In this document: positions 1 through 9,477 of the stretch, piece by piece
Numbering within the stretch: position 1 is the stretch's first letter
Layout of the letters: every line of letters starts with the position of its first letter
NCBI GenBank assembly: GCA_963797175.1
Contig: CAWCOL010000005.1
Coordinates: forward strand, 620,001 to 684,000
From: DATLLN01 sp963797175
Lineage (GTDB): Bacteria; Actinomycetota; Thermoleophilia; Gaiellales; JAICJC01
Direction: 5' to 3'
DNA: 64,000 nt
Notes under the pieces: generated by a model
The model's database searches: none
Told to the model about the DNA's origin: nothing
What the model saw: the letters and a program-made list of their open reading frames with translations, nothing else
Made by a program: the position numbers and the translations under genes

Positions 1-780
1 TACCCGCAGCTCGATCGTGCCCAGCCGCGGGTGCGGCCGCACGTCCCACCAGAGGTGCGTGTAGTCGCCGATCGCGCCGGTCGCCTCCATGAAGCCGACC
101 GCCTCGGCGTAGTCCGTGTAGTCGTCGAACAGCGGCGGCAGGCCACTGCGCGGGAAGGCCGCGAAGATCAGCGCCCGAGTGGAAGCGAGGCCGCTGGACT
201 CGCCGCGCCAGAACGGCGAGTTGGTGGACAGGGCGAGCAGCACCGGTAGCTCGATCAGGACGCCCTCCATCACCGCCAGGCAGACCTCCGGGGAGGGCAC
301 GGCGACGTGCACGTGCATCCCGAACACGAGCTCGCGGCGGGCGATGTACTGGAGCATCTCGACCAGCATCCGGTAGCGGTCGCGGGCCGTGATCTTCTGG
401 TTCTCGAAGAGCGAGAACGGGTGCGTGCCGGCGGCGCCCAGTCGCATGTCGCGCGAGCGTGCGAGGTTCGCTGCGTACGCGCGGATCGCCCGCAGGTCGG
501 CCTCGGCCGAGGCGATGTCACTGCAGACGACGGTGCCCGACTCGAGCACGCACTGCATCAGCTCGGGCTTGAGCCGGTCGGCGAACGCCCCCTGTTCGGC
601 CTCCTCGAGCATCGGCTCGACGCCCGACACCAGGTCGAAGCTGCGCGGGTCGAGAAGCATGTACTCCTCCTCCACGCCGACCGTCAGCGGCGGCCCCTGG
701 CCGAACCGGTGGTCGAGCACGCTCGACGCCTGGGTGGCGGTGCCGCTTCCCTTGCCCGATGCCGGTACGCCGGGAGTCAT
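1..780 (-). CDS. YbdK-type carboxylate-amine ligase (glutamate-cysteine ligase GCS2 family), partial
   Basis: ATP-dependent carboxylate-amine ligase of the GCS2/YbdK family; the E. coli member has weak gamma-glutamylcysteine ligase activity. The gene begins at an ATG at 778-780 and runs off the left edge, so about 260 N-terminal residues are visible of a usual 370-380. Visible hallmarks are VGVEEEY at residues 34-40, HVHV at 156-159 and STNSPFW at 185-191, all in the ATP-grasp-like glutamine-synthetase fold of this family. The first ~25 residues are low-complexity Ser/Thr/Gly, so a downstream start is possible. The true substrate cannot be read from sequence; a role in thiol synthesis would be inference. 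The neighbouring gene on the same strand looks unrelated. Confidence 0.9.
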   Translation of the reverse strand, partial: MTPGVPASGKGSGTATQASSVLDHRFGQGPPLTVGVEEEYMLLDPRSFDLVSGVEPMLEEAEQGAFADRLKPELMQCVLESGTVVCSDIASAEADLRAIRAYAANLARSRDMRLGAAGTHPFSLFENQKITARDRYRMLVEMLQYIARRELVFGMHVHVAVPSPEVCLAVMEGVLIELPVLLALSTNSPFWRGESSGLASTRALIFAAFPRSGLPPLFDDYTDYAEAVGFMEATGAIGDYTHLWWDVRPHPRLGTIELRV

Positions 781-838
781 GAGCAGGTGTTTACCCGAAA
801 TCAGCGCGCGGCGAAAGCTCGCGGGCCCTCGGCGACGC

Positions 839-1982
839 TCAGCCGGCGGCGCGCGCGAGCACCGATGCGTGCGATCCGGTGCCGCCGATCCAGCCGCCGA
901 AGGACGGGCCGGCGGCGAACACGCGGCCATTGTGCGCGACCGCGACGGCGGACAGCTGGCGGTCGAAGGGCACCGTCTCGTTCCCCCACGTGCCGCCCTC
1001 CAGCGACATCAGGAACGGCCCGGGACCGGCGGGCAGCTCGGTGCTCGCCGGCGACGATCACCTCGCCCGCCGGCCCGACTGCGACGGCCTCGCCCGTGGT
1101 GCCGGCGATCGCCGAGGTGGTGACCGGGGTGAGGCCGCCGGCGCCGCCCGACCACACGGCTGCCGTGGCGGTCGAGCCGTTGACCGTCGTGCCCGCGGCC
1201 CAGACGGTGCCGTCGGGCGCCGCGGCGAGGGCGCCGACCGTCGCGCCCGGCTTCAGCTTCAGCACGCCGTGCCAGCGCCGGCCGTCGTAGCGCATGACGA
1301 TGCCGGCGTCGTGCGTCGTCACCGTCGGGCAGCGCAGGGCGACGAAGAGGCCGCCGCCGTTGCTCGCGGCCGCCGTCACCGACGCCGAGCCGCCGCTGCA
1401 GGCGCGGTTTCGCACCGGCACGGCGACCTGCGTCCAGAAGAACCCCGTGAAGTGCCACAGCAGCGGCTGCGACACGCCGTTGTTCGCGATGCCGCCGACC
1501 CAGACGTCCATCGGCGACGAGGCGACGACCGTATCGAGCAGCCCGATCTGATCAGGCGGGATGAACGGCTGCGAGATCACCCGCCAGGCCGTGCCGTCCC
1601 AGTGGGCGACGAGCGGCTGAGGCGAGCCATTCGCCTGGATGGTCGTGTGGCCGACCGCCCAGACATCGTCGGCCGAGCTGCCGTCGATCGCGGTGAGGTA
1701 GCCCCAGCGGCCCGTCAGATCGACCGGGATGGTGTACGCCTGCCATCCACTCGCGTCGTGCCGCCACGCCATGGGCGTGTCGTAGGCGGCGCCGCCGCCC
1801 TGGCCGCCGACGGCCCAGACCTGGCCGCCCGGCACCGCCGCGAGGCCCTCGAAAGAGGTGGGGTCGCCGCCGGGGACGAGCGAGGTGCGCCAGCCGCCCG
1901 CGGCGGCACCCGCCGAGCCGACGCCGGCAAGCAGCAGGCAGACGACGGTCGCCAGGAGCAGCGCAATGCGACGTCCCCCCAT
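839..1982 (-). CDS. secreted beta-propeller-like protein, broken by one frameshift
   Basis: Not recognised as a named family. The ATG at 1982 opens a signal peptide (MGGRRIALLLATVVCLLLAG followed by an Ala-rich cleavage region). Then come repeated segments of the type V/W-A-V-G...W.G..W (for example PGGQVWAVGG, ADDVWAVGH, PMDVWVGG, DGTVWAAG), typical of Kelch/WD-like propellers exported by actinobacteria. Near 1040 the frame breaks: after EVIVAG the homologous reading continues in another frame as STELPAGPGPFLMSLEGG and ends at the TGA at 839-841, so one extra base is present. A start at 2009 in the same frame would precede the signal peptide. Function unknown; extracellular location inferred from the signal peptide. 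Confidence 0.65.
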
Positions 1983-2056
1983 CGCCGGCGACAGTACCAG
2001 ATGGAGCATCGGCCGCAAAGGCGCGAGACGCCTGACGGTATCGTTCGCTGCCGCAA

Positions 2057-2140
2057 GCCGAAGTGGCGGAATTGGCAGACGCGCGGGACTCAAAATCCCG
2101 TGGCCGCAAGGTCGTGTGGGTTCGATCCCCACCTTCGGCA
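2057..2140 (+). tRNA. tRNA-Leu (anticodon CAA)
   Basis: An 84-nt class II tRNA. Acceptor arms GCCGAAG and CTTCGGC pair over seven bases, the anticodon stem CGGGA/TCCCG encloses the loop CTCAAAA with anticodon CAA (reads UUG), a long variable arm follows, and the T-loop is GTTCGATCC. The discriminator is A2140 and CCA is not fully encoded. It is flanked by minus-strand genes and is transcribed alone. Confidence 0.97.
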
Positions 2141-2143
2141 CCT

Positions 2144-3043
2144 TCACGGCGTCAGGGCGGCCGGAGGCCCGGCGTCCTGCGCCATCGCCTGCTGCGCCGC
2201 CTGGCGCAGGGTGGTCAGCGCGAAGGGCAGCAGCTCGCGGAGGCGCGGGTCGTGTGCGACCGTCGGGTTTCGCAGCCCCTCGATCAGCGGCCGGGCGACG
2301 TTCGCCTGCACCGGCGTCACCAGCTGGAGCCAGAGCGACGAGAGCCGCGGTGTCAGCAGCGGCACCTCGACGATCAGCGGATGCCGACCGCGCAGGTCGG
2401 CGATCTGCTCGATCATCTCGCGGTACGTCATCACCTCCGGGCCGCCGGCCTCGTACGTCTGGCCGATCGCGGCCTCGCTGCCGCCCACCCCGGCCAGGTA
2501 GCGGACGACGTCGGCCAGCGCGATCGGCTGGGTCGGTGTCGACACCCAGCGCGGACAGACCATGCCGGGCAGGCGGTCGACCAGGGCGAGGATCGTCTCG
2601 AACGCGGCACTGCCCGCGCCGACGACCATGCTGGCCCGGATCGTCGTCACCGGGACGCCGCTCTCGGCCAGGTGCCCTTCCGTCTCGCGCCGGCTGCGCA
2701 GGTGGTCGCTGAGGTCGTCCGTGTCGTCGCCGAGGCCGCCCAGGTAGACGATCTGCCGCACTCCGCGGTGCGCAGCCGCCCTGCCGACGATGGTCGCCGC
2801 CCGCCGGTCGCGGGCCGCGAAGTCGCGCCGGCCCAGCGAGTGCACGAGGTACCAGACCACGTCGACGTCCTCCAGAACCCGGTGCACGGCGGTCGGGTTC
2901 TCGACGTCGGCGGCCTCCCACCTGATCCTGCCGGCGTCGTCGCGCTCGCGCCGCGAGACGGCGGTCACGTCGTGGTCCGCCGCGAGCAGCGGCAGCAGCG
3001 CCTGGCCGATCGTTCCCGACGCCCCGAAGACCACGGCCTTCAT
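2144..3043 (-). CDS. atypical SDR / NAD(P)H-binding (NmrA-like) epimerase family protein
   Basis: A 299-residue Rossmann-fold protein of the atypical short-chain dehydrogenase group. The nucleotide-binding glycine motif GASGTIG lies at residues 7-13. The segment YLVHSLG takes the place of the usual catalytic motif, and IRASMVVGAGS...P is typical of NmrA/YtfG-like proteins. No classical YxxxK is obvious, so the protein may be a redox sensor or a quinone- or lipid-related reductase rather than a standard SDR. Its ATG overlaps the stop of the upstream 181-residue gene as ATGA, so the two are translationally coupled. In related proteins a C-terminal ligand-binding domain is fused to the SDR; here the neighbour may supply it (inference). 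Confidence 0.8.
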   Translation of the reverse strand: MKAVVFGASGTIGQALLPLLAADHDVTAVSRRERDDAGRIRWEAADVENPTAVHRVLEDVDVVWYLVHSLGRRDFAARDRRAATIVGRAAAHRGVRQIVYLGGLGDDTDDLSDHLRSRRETEGHLAESGVPVTTIRASMVVGAGSAAFETILALVDRLPGMVCPRWVSTPTQPIALADVVRYLAGVGGSEAAIGQTYEAGGPEVMTYREMIEQIADLRGRHPLIVEVPLLTPRLSSLWLQLVTPVQANVARPLIEGLRNPTVAHDPRLRELLPFALTTLRQAAQQAMAQDAGPPAALTP

Positions 3044-3585
3044 CGCGCGCCCCGGATCAGCGCAGCGAAGTAGCGCCTGCTGACGCGGCCGTGGATGCGA
3101 GCCTGGACGCGCTCATAGAGCTCGCCCGTCCACTGCGGTGCGTCGGGCCGCGCGGCGAGCGTCGGGTGGTAGCCCTCGATCGTCGAGCGCAGCTCCACTC
3201 GTCCTCCGTCCAGCTCGGTCATCGCGAACATGATCGTCCCGGCTGGCCTTCGCGCGAGCAGCCCGCCCGCGATCGGATAGACCGCGCTGACCGAGCCCTC
3301 CCCGCCGCCGAGCGCCGGTGCACCGAAGCGCAGCAGCAGCGGGCCGCGCCCGCCGATGCGGAGCTCCACCGCGTCCGACCCTGCACGGCGTGCGCGGACG
3401 ATGCCGAGCGTGGTCGACTCGACCGCCCGCCAGTAGACGGTGCCCAGCGCGCGGGCGCCCTCCTCACCGGCCGGGACGACCGCCCGCGTTGCGACGACCC
3501 ACTGGGTGGAGGCGATCGCACCGTCCGGGTCGCGATGGTGCTCGGTGTGCCAGCCCGCCGGCCGGCTGCGCGTGACGCGGCTCAT
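3040..3585 (-). CDS. uncharacterised 181-aa protein coupled to the SDR gene
   Basis: ATG at 3583-3585, stop within the ATGA overlap with the SDR gene. The chain is soluble, without signal peptide or membrane segment. Its C-terminal half (GTIMFAMTELDGGRVELR...ELYERVQARIHGRVSRRYFAALI) has the alternating strands and terminal helix of START/SRPBCC-like or DUF2867-like ligand-binding domains, which often accompany NmrA-like SDRs. This assignment is structural inference only and the protein is best left as hypothetical. The divergent phosphofructokinase gene starts 61 bases away, so the two promoters share a short intergenic region. Confidence 0.7.
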   Translation of the reverse strand: MSRVTRSRPAGWHTEHHRDPDGAIASTQWVVATRAVVPAGEEGARALGTVYWRAVESTTLGIVRARRAGSDAVELRIGGRGPLLLRFGAPALGGGEGSVSAVYPIAGGLLARRPAGTIMFAMTELDGGRVELRSTIEGYHPTLAARPDAPQWTGELYERVQARIHGRVSRRYFAALIRGAR

Positions 3586-3646
3586 CGGCCGCACCGTACC
3601 CAGCGCGCAGGGATCCGCACCCCTGCCTTCATCTAGGGTGCGGCGG

Positions 3647-4684
3647 ATGCGGATCGGACTCCTCACCGGCGGAGGCGACTGCCCCGGTCTGAACGCGGTG
3701 ATCCGGGCCGTCACCCGGCTCGCGATCGACCGCGGCGACCAGGTGACCGGCATCCTCCACGGCTGGCGCGGCCTGATCGAGGCCCAGTACGCCGAGCTGG
3801 GCGCCCGCGACGTGTCGGGGATCCTGCCGCGGGGCGGGACGATCATCAAGACCTCCCGCACGAATCCGTACCGGATCGACGGCGGCGTCGAGCGCGTCCT
3901 CGCCAACCTCCAGGCCTTCGACGCGCTGGTCGCGATCGGCGGGGAGGACACGCTGGGCGTCGCGGCGCGGCTGCACGCCGAGCACGGCTGCCACATCGTC
4001 GGGGTGCCGAAGACGATCGACAACGACCTGAACGCGACCGACGTCACCTTCGGGTTCGACACGGCCGTGGCGATCGCGACCGAAGCCGTCGACCGCCTGC
4101 ACTCCACCGCCGAGTCGCACGACCGCGTGATGGTGTGCGAGGTGATGGGCCGCCACACCGGCTGGATCGCGCTCTACGCCGGACTCGCCGGCGGCGCGGA
4201 CGTCGTCCTCATCCCCGAGCGGCCGATGTCGGTGGAGCGCTGCAGCGAGCTGATCGGGCGCCGCCATGCGCGCGGCAAGGACTTCTCGATCGTGGTCGTC
4301 TCCGAGGGCTGGCCGCTCACCTACGACTCGGCGCCGGAGACCGGCGAGGTGATCGGCAGCGTCGAAACCGACGACTTCGGCCACGCTCGGCTGGGCGGCA
4401 TCGGCGAGCGCCTCGGCCGGGAGATCGAGGAGCGCACCGGCTTCGACACGCGGGTCACGGTGCTCGGCCACGTCCAGCGCGGCGGCTCGCCGACGGCCCA
4501 CGACCGCATGCTGGCGACGCGCTTCGGCATCGTCGCCGACCGGCTGGTCACCGAGGGCGGCTGGGGCAGGATGGCCGCGTCCCGCGGCGGCGCGATCGTG
4601 GACGTGCCGCTGGCGGACGCCGTCGCGGAGCTGAAGGGCGTGCCCACCGAGCTCTACGATCAGGCCGCCGCCTTCTTCGGCTGA
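3647..4684 (+). CDS. 6-phosphofructokinase, group III, with pyrophosphate-type residues
   Basis: Phosphorylates fructose 6-phosphate to fructose 1,6-bisphosphate in glycolysis. The 345-residue chain has the expected motifs: GGGDCPGLN at 8-16, GGED at 98-101, PKTIDND at 121-127 with the catalytic aspartate, and MGRHTGWIA. In the family Gly at the second residue of the GG(D/E)G motif and Gly before TIDND mark ATP users, while Asp and Lys mark pyrophosphate users; this protein has Asp101 and Lys122. It therefore resembles the reversible PPi-dependent enzyme of Amycolatopsis methanolica more than the GGEG enzymes of mycobacteria. It stands alone on the plus strand and converges with the next gene, 8 bases between stops. 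Confidence 0.93.
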   Translation: MRIGLLTGGGDCPGLNAVIRAVTRLAIDRGDQVTGILHGWRGLIEAQYAELGARDVSGILPRGGTIIKTSRTNPYRIDGGVERVLANLQAFDALVAIGGEDTLGVAARLHAEHGCHIVGVPKTIDNDLNATDVTFGFDTAVAIATEAVDRLHSTAESHDRVMVCEVMGRHTGWIALYAGLAGGADVVLIPERPMSVERCSELIGRRHARGKDFSIVVVSEGWPLTYDSAPETGEVIGSVETDDFGHARLGGIGERLGREIEERTGFDTRVTVLGHVQRGGSPTAHDRMLATRFGIVADRLVTEGGWGRMAASRGGAIVDVPLADAVAELKGVPTELYDQAAAFFG

Positions 4685-4692
4685 GCGATAGT

Positions 4693-7147
4693 TCAGTGCA
4701 GCACGGCGACGCCGTCGATGTCGACGGTGCCACTGGTGACGACGATGCCCATCGAGTGCGTGCGGGTCGAGCTGAAGTTCCGGACAAAGGCGGCCACCCT
4801 GGTCTGCCGCTCGCCGCCGCGCAGGTTGACCGTCCCCGCCAGCACACCGTCCAGGTAGACCCGGGCCGTGCCGCGGCTGGGCCCGCGCGTCGCCACCCAG
4901 GCGACGCCGCGGCCGGTGAAGGTGAAGCGGACGCTGGAGCCCGCCTGAGCCGACTGCCGCGCGTGCCCGCCCCACAGGTCGGGGGCCGAGATCGACGACC
5001 AGGCGCCGGCGTAGCGCAGCGAGCGCCATGCCTCCGAGCCGACGCCGACCCGGAAGGTCGTGCCCGGCCCGGACTCCCCGCCCGGCACGCGCACGCGCGC
5101 CGTCACGTCCCTGGTCGCCATCGGATGCACCAGCAGCCGCGGCGCCTCGACGTGGATCGTGTGCTGCGAGGGCGTCCGCACGTCGACGTCGTACGCGCCT
5201 GCTCCGGCGACGGGGCTCCACGCCAGCTGCACCGGCACGTGCCCGCCGATCTGCTGAGCGGGGACGAGCCGCGGCACCGGGGCGCCCGGCACACGCCGCA
5301 CCGGCGAGCCCTCGCCGAACAGCCCGCGGCCGATCGTGCCGGCCATCAGCACGCCGGCGGGCGTCACCGTCAGCGTCGGCACCTGCGCGCCGGACGCGTC
5401 GCCGCCCACCCGCTGCCAGCTCGCGCCCGAGTCCGCCGAGCGCCACAGCGCCGGATCCTGGCCGCCGCCGGTGCTCGCGTACACGACGCCGCCGTGCAGC
5501 GGATCGACCGCCAGCGCCTGGACGTCGGCCGGCAGCGCATGCACCGCCGAGAACGCCCCTCCGGAGCGGTGGAACACCTGGCTGCCCGAGGCCGCGTACA
5601 CGTCGCCGCCGTCTGACGGGTTGACCGCGACCGCTCCGACGGCGCCCGATCCGACCGGCGCGACCGCCTGCCAGGCGCCGCCCCCGGTCGAGCTGAAGAG
5701 CCCGCCGGTGGTGCCCAGATAGACGACGGCCGGCGAGACCGGCGCGACGGCGGCGTAGAGCGGCGTGACGCCGGCCGGCGTGGATCCGCCGACGACGTCC
5801 CAGCTGCCGCCCCCGTCGTGGCTGACCAGCTCGCCCGCATAGAGCGTGCCCGGCTGCTGCGGGTTGACCTCGAGCTGTGTCCGGCCCGTGTCCGTCCGCG
5901 GCTGCCAGGTGGCGCCGCCGTCCGTCGAGCGATACAGGCCGTCGGCCTGCTGGACGAAGATCGTGCTGGGGTTGCCCGGATCGATCGCCACGGCGAACGC
6001 GGCGGTGACGCCCGAGGCGACGTCGATCGGGGTCCACGAGCCGCCGCCGTCCGGGCTCTCCCACAGCGCATGGTCGCCGTTGACCGTGGTGGCAAAGACG
6101 TGGAGCGGGCGTACCGGATCGACGGCGAGGCCGGTCACGTAGACGGTCGAGAGCCGCGTCTGAGTCCATACCAGGCCGCCGTTCGCACTGCGGGCGACGG
6201 CGCCGGTCGAGGGGCCGACGACGGTATCGCCCGACGCGGCCGGCGCGGCCGCATCGAAGCGCAGCGGCGCGGAGGCGACGTGCGTCCAGTTGGCGCCGGC
6301 GTCGGCGCTCGTCCACAGGCCGGTCGAGCTGAGCAGCAGCAGGCGCGAGCCCGCCTGCACGATCGGCTCGGCGCCGGTCGAGCCGGTGATGCCGGTCGCC
6401 GGCCGGTGCCAGGTATCCCCGCCGTTGCCGCTGACCAGCACGCCCCGCGGCGTGGTAGCGAACAGCCGGCCGCCGCCTGCCGTATCCGGCGTGACCACGA
6501 CCAGCGGGTGGCCGGCGATGCCGGACGCCATCGGGTCGAAGGTGGCGCCGCCGTCGGTGCTGCGGCGGACGCCGCCGCCCCTGACCATCGCGTACACCGT
6601 GTGCGGCGACGAGGGGTCGACGGCCAGCGACACGAGGTCGTCGGCGACCGTGCCGACGCGGGCGAAGCCGGCGCCGCCGTCGCTGGAGGCGAAGATCCGC
6701 GGTGGACGAGCCGCCGCCGAGCGCCGCGTAGGCCACCGAGCCGTCGGACGGCGCGAACGCCGCCCCGCCCGAGGCGGACACGGCCGCCTCGACCACGGTC
6801 CAGTCGAAGCCGCCGTCGACGCTCTGGACGATGCCCTGCGGCCCCAGGCCGAGCAGCGTGTCCGGATCGTCGGGGGACACGGTGACGTCGCCGTCCGGGG
6901 CAATGCCCGCGGCGCCGACCCATGTCCAGCTGACCCCGCCGTCGTCGGAGCGGGCCAGGCCGCCGTCGCCGGACGCGTAGGCGCGGTCGGCGTCAGATGG
7001 CGCGACCGCGAGCGCGTGCACGACGCCGTCGGGTGGGCCGATGGCCACCGGAGCCGTGGCAGCTGCGGAGGATGAGGCCGCCGGAGCTCCCAGAGCGATC
7101 CCGCCGATCACGACGAGCAAGAGGCTCCGTGCGCGCATCCTCACCAT
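4693..7147 (-). CDS. secreted BNR/VPS10-type multi-propeller protein, one frameshift
   Basis: Large exported protein of about 817 residues once one break is repaired. After a signal peptide (MRARSLLLVVIGGIALGAP) come at least ten BNR-like repeats with S.DGG..W cores (RSDDGGVSWTWV, QSVDGGFDWTVV, RSTDGGATF, ESPDGGGSW, RSTDGGATWQP, RSADSGASWQRV), then a fibronectin-like stretch (PVQLAWSPVAGAGAYDVDV) and a C-terminal beta domain. Such repeats form propellers like those of sialidases and photosynthesis factor HCF136, but no catalytic signature was found. Near 6705 one extra base moves the frame between GGGSST and RIFASSDGG. Starts at 7138, 7147 or 7195 are possible; 7147 leaves 34 bases after the upstream stop. 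Ligand unknown. Confidence 0.72.
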
Positions 7148-7181
7148 CCTGCGAGCACCGCGGCGGCGTGTCAACCGTCGC

Positions 7182-7910
7182 TCAGCGCGCATCACCCCGG
7201 AGTATTCGCACGCTGTCGACCAATCCCTGCTTCACCACCCACGGTCCCATCACCAGCGCGTCCACCCCGGCCCGTTCCAGCGCCCGCACCTCGTCGCGGT
7301 GCCGGACGCCGCCCCACGAGAGCACGCTCTTGCCCGCCGGCACCTCCTCGAGCAGCGAGAACGTGCGCTCCAGGTCGATGTCGCCGTTGGCGTCGCGGTT
7401 GCGGACGAGGAACGAGTCCGGGTCGAGCAGGTCGAGCATCCGCTCGATCTCGTCCTCGTCGGCGACCTCGAGGATGACGTCCAGCCCCAGATCAACCGCC
7501 CAGCGGTACAGCCCCTCGAGGTCCTCGTCCTCGTCCTCGAAGGCCGCGGCGACCAGCAGCACGCCCCCCGCCCCCTCGGCACGGGCCTCGACCAGCTGGT
7601 AGCCGTCCACCACCAGATCGGTCAACAGGGCCGGCAGCTCGGTCCGCTCGGCGACGCCGGGCAGGAGCCCGACGCCGACGGCGATTCCGGCGATCTCGGC
7701 CTCATCGGCCAGCGCCACCAGCGCGCCGTCCACGCGGTCGGGGCGCAGCACGAAGGCGATCTCCTCGCCGACGATCGACTCGGTGAACGGGCGGATCGGC
7801 ACGAGTGCGTCGACAACCCGCTCGAGCTCATCAAGCGAGCGCCTGCCGCTGCGCTCCTCGACGGCCTTGCGGCTGGACGAGATGCGCTGCTCAAGCGACG
7901 GCATCGGCAT
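7182..7910 (-). CDS. indole-3-glycerol-phosphate synthase (TrpC)-like protein lacking catalytic residues
   Basis: 242 residues with the TIM-barrel outline of TrpC: the N-terminal extension, ...LTDLVVDGYQLVEARAEGAGGVLLV..., LGLDVILEVADEDEIERML, FLVRNRDA.GDIDLERT and AGVDALVMG follow the family in order. However, the hallmark AEIKxASPS strand is AFVLRPDRVDG, the LRKDF lysine is replaced (LLTDL), and the ESGI strand is LSWGGV. Both catalytic lysines and the glutamates appear lost. It overlaps deoC by 20 bases and no other trp gene is near. It may therefore be a pseudoenzyme or have a new activity; calling it trpC would be unsafe. It is intact, so it is not simply a decaying copy. Confidence 0.75.
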   Translation of the reverse strand: MPMPSLEQRISSSRKAVEERSGRRSLDELERVVDALVPIRPFTESIVGEEIAFVLRPDRVDGALVALADEAEIAGIAVGVGLLPGVAERTELPALLTDLVVDGYQLVEARAEGAGGVLLVAAAFEDEDEDLEGLYRWAVDLGLDVILEVADEDEIERMLDLLDPDSFLVRNRDANGDIDLERTFSLLEEVPAGKSVLSWGGVRHRDEVRALERAGVDALVMGPWVVKQGLVDSVRILRGDAR

Positions 7911-8574
7911 CCAGCTCCTGCAGCATGGCGACGGCCCCGCTCGTCCCCAGCCGGTCGGCGCCCGCCTCGAGCAGCGCCAGCGCCTGGGCCGGGGTGCGGA
8001 TCCCGCCCGACGCCTTCAGCCGCACCGTGGCCGGGAGCTCGGCGCGCATCGCCCGCACCTGCTCGACCGTGACAGGGCCGGCGGTGCCGGTGCCGCTCTT
8101 GGCAAAATCCGCGCCGCTTCGGGCGACGATCGCACAGGCCAGGGCGAGCGCGCCGGCGTCGAGCGTCGGCGCCTCCACGATCGCCTTGACCAGGATGCCC
8201 GCCCGCTCGGCGCGCGCCGTCTCGACCACCGCCGCCAGGTCGGCGAGCACCGCCTCCGGGTCGTCGTCCAGCAGCCCGCGGCAGATCACAACGTCGAGCT
8301 CGGATGCCCCGCAGGCGACCGCGCCGCGCGCAGCGTCGCACTTGGCCGCGGTCGCATCCATGCCGTGCGGGAACGAGACCACCGCGGCGACCGCCACGGC
8401 GTCGCCGACCCGCTCACGGCAGCGCGCGACCCACGCGCCGTGGACGCAGACGGCCGCGAAGCGGTGGTGCAGCGCCTCGTCGCAGAGCCGATCGATCCCC
8501 GCCGGGCCGGCGGCCGGGTCGAGCAGCGTGTGGTCGACGGCGGACGCCAGTCTCTCGATTGCCGATGAGGGCAT
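7891..8574 (-). CDS. deoC: deoxyribose-phosphate aldolase
   Basis: Cleaves 2-deoxyribose 5-phosphate into glyceraldehyde 3-phosphate and acetaldehyde in deoxynucleoside catabolism. The 227-residue class I aldolase shows DHTLLDP near the N-terminus, ELDVV carrying the Asp of the proton relay, the Schiff-base lysine in FAKSGTGT, and the second lysine in RLKASGGIRT. Length fits the family. Start is the ATG at 8574, 12 bases after the era stop. It lies in the era-cdd stretch, and cytidine deaminase next to it belongs to the same pyrimidine nucleoside salvage route, which supports a shared catabolic role. Its 3' end overlaps the TrpC-like gene by 20 bases. Confidence 0.95.
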   Translation of the reverse strand: MPSSAIERLASAVDHTLLDPAAGPAGIDRLCDEALHHRFAAVCVHGAWVARCRERVGDAVAVAAVVSFPHGMDATAAKCDAARGAVACGASELDVVICRGLLDDDPEAVLADLAAVVETARAERAGILVKAIVEAPTLDAGALALACAIVARSGADFAKSGTGTAGPVTVEQVRAMRAELPATVRLKASGGIRTPAQALALLEAGADRLGTSGAVAMLQELDADAVA

Positions 8575-8586
8575 TCGCGGCTCAGT

Positions 8587-9477
8587 CTATACGCCGAGAC
8601 GGTCGAGCTCGGACTCGTCGCGGCGCCAGTGGCGGCGTACCTTGACCCGCAGCTCGAGGTGCACGGGGCCGTCCAGGATCTGCTCGACGAGCGGGCGCGA
8701 GGTCACGCCGATGCGCTTGATCATCGCGCCGCCCTTGCCGATCAGGATGCCCTTCTGCGACTCCGTCTCGCAGATCAGCGTGGCGTGCACGATGGCATGG
8801 CCCTTCGTCCGCTCGATCTCGTCCACCAGCACGCCGACGGCGTGCGGCACCTCCTGGCGCGTGAGCGAGAGCGCGGACTCGCGCACGGCCTCGGCGATCC
8901 GCTGCTGGTCGGTCTGGTCGGACGTCGTGCCGGGCGGGAAGTAGGCGGGGCCCTGCTCGAGCAGCCCCAGGAGGTCTTCGAGCAGCGGCTCGACGCCGTC
9001 GCCGGTCAGCGCGCTGATCGGGTGCAGCGCGTGGAACGGGCCCAGCCCTGCCGCCGCCTGGATCGCGGCGGCGATGGCGGGAGGCCGCAGCCGGTCGACC
9101 TTGTTCAGGGCGATCACACAGGGCCGCTCGGGCGCGCCCATCACGCGGGCGGCGACGAACCGGTCGCCTCCGCCGATCGGCTCGGTCGCGTCCAGCACGA
9201 GCAGCGTGCCGTCGGCGTCGGCCAGCGCCTCGTCCACGGAGCGCTGCATCCGCTCGGTGAGGCGGTCGAACGGCGTCTGGAAGCCGGGCAGGTCGACCAG
9301 CACCAGCTGGGCGTCGCCGCGGGTGACGGCGCCAAGCGAGCGGCGGCGCGTCGTCTGCGGCCGCGCCGACACCGCCGCGACCCGGTCGCCGACCAGGCGG
9401 TTGACCAGCGTGGACTTCCCCACGTTCGGCCTGCCCGCCAGCGCGATCAGGCCGGAGCGCGTGACGTCGCCGTTCAC
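8587..9477 (-). CDS. era: GTPase Era
   Basis: Essential GTPase that binds 16S rRNA near its 3' end and helps assemble the 30S subunit. The chain of 296 residues carries G1 GRPNVGKST at 15-23, the TTRRR switch I, G3 as DLPG (DTPG in most Era proteins), G4 NKVD, G5 SA, then a C-terminal KH domain with GKGGAMIKRIG. Start is the GTG at 9475-9477, which overlaps the cdd stop as GTGA; the reading frame is open further upstream but that part is the cdd shadow. Placement after ybeY, phoH and cdd matches many actinobacteria and firmicutes. Confidence 0.97.
   Translation of the reverse strand: MNGDVTRSGLIALAGRPNVGKSTLVNRLVGDRVAAVSARPQTTRRRSLGAVTRGDAQLVLVDLPGFQTPFDRLTERMQRSVDEALADADGTLLVLDATEPIGGGDRFVAARVMGAPERPCVIALNKVDRLRPPAIAAAIQAAAGLGPFHALHPISALTGDGVEPLLEDLLGLLEQGPAYFPPGTTSDQTDQQRIAEAVRESALSLTRQEVPHAVGVLVDEIERTKGHAIVHATLICETESQKGILIGKGGAMIKRIGVTSRPLVEQILDGPVHLELRVKVRRHWRRDESELDRLGV

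Noticed and set aside
3629..7195. 1,188-residue open frame on the minus strand
   Set aside because: Only its first part is real (start of the BNR protein); after the indel near 6705 it reads a wrong, Arg-rich frame and then runs antisense through the phosphofructokinase gene.
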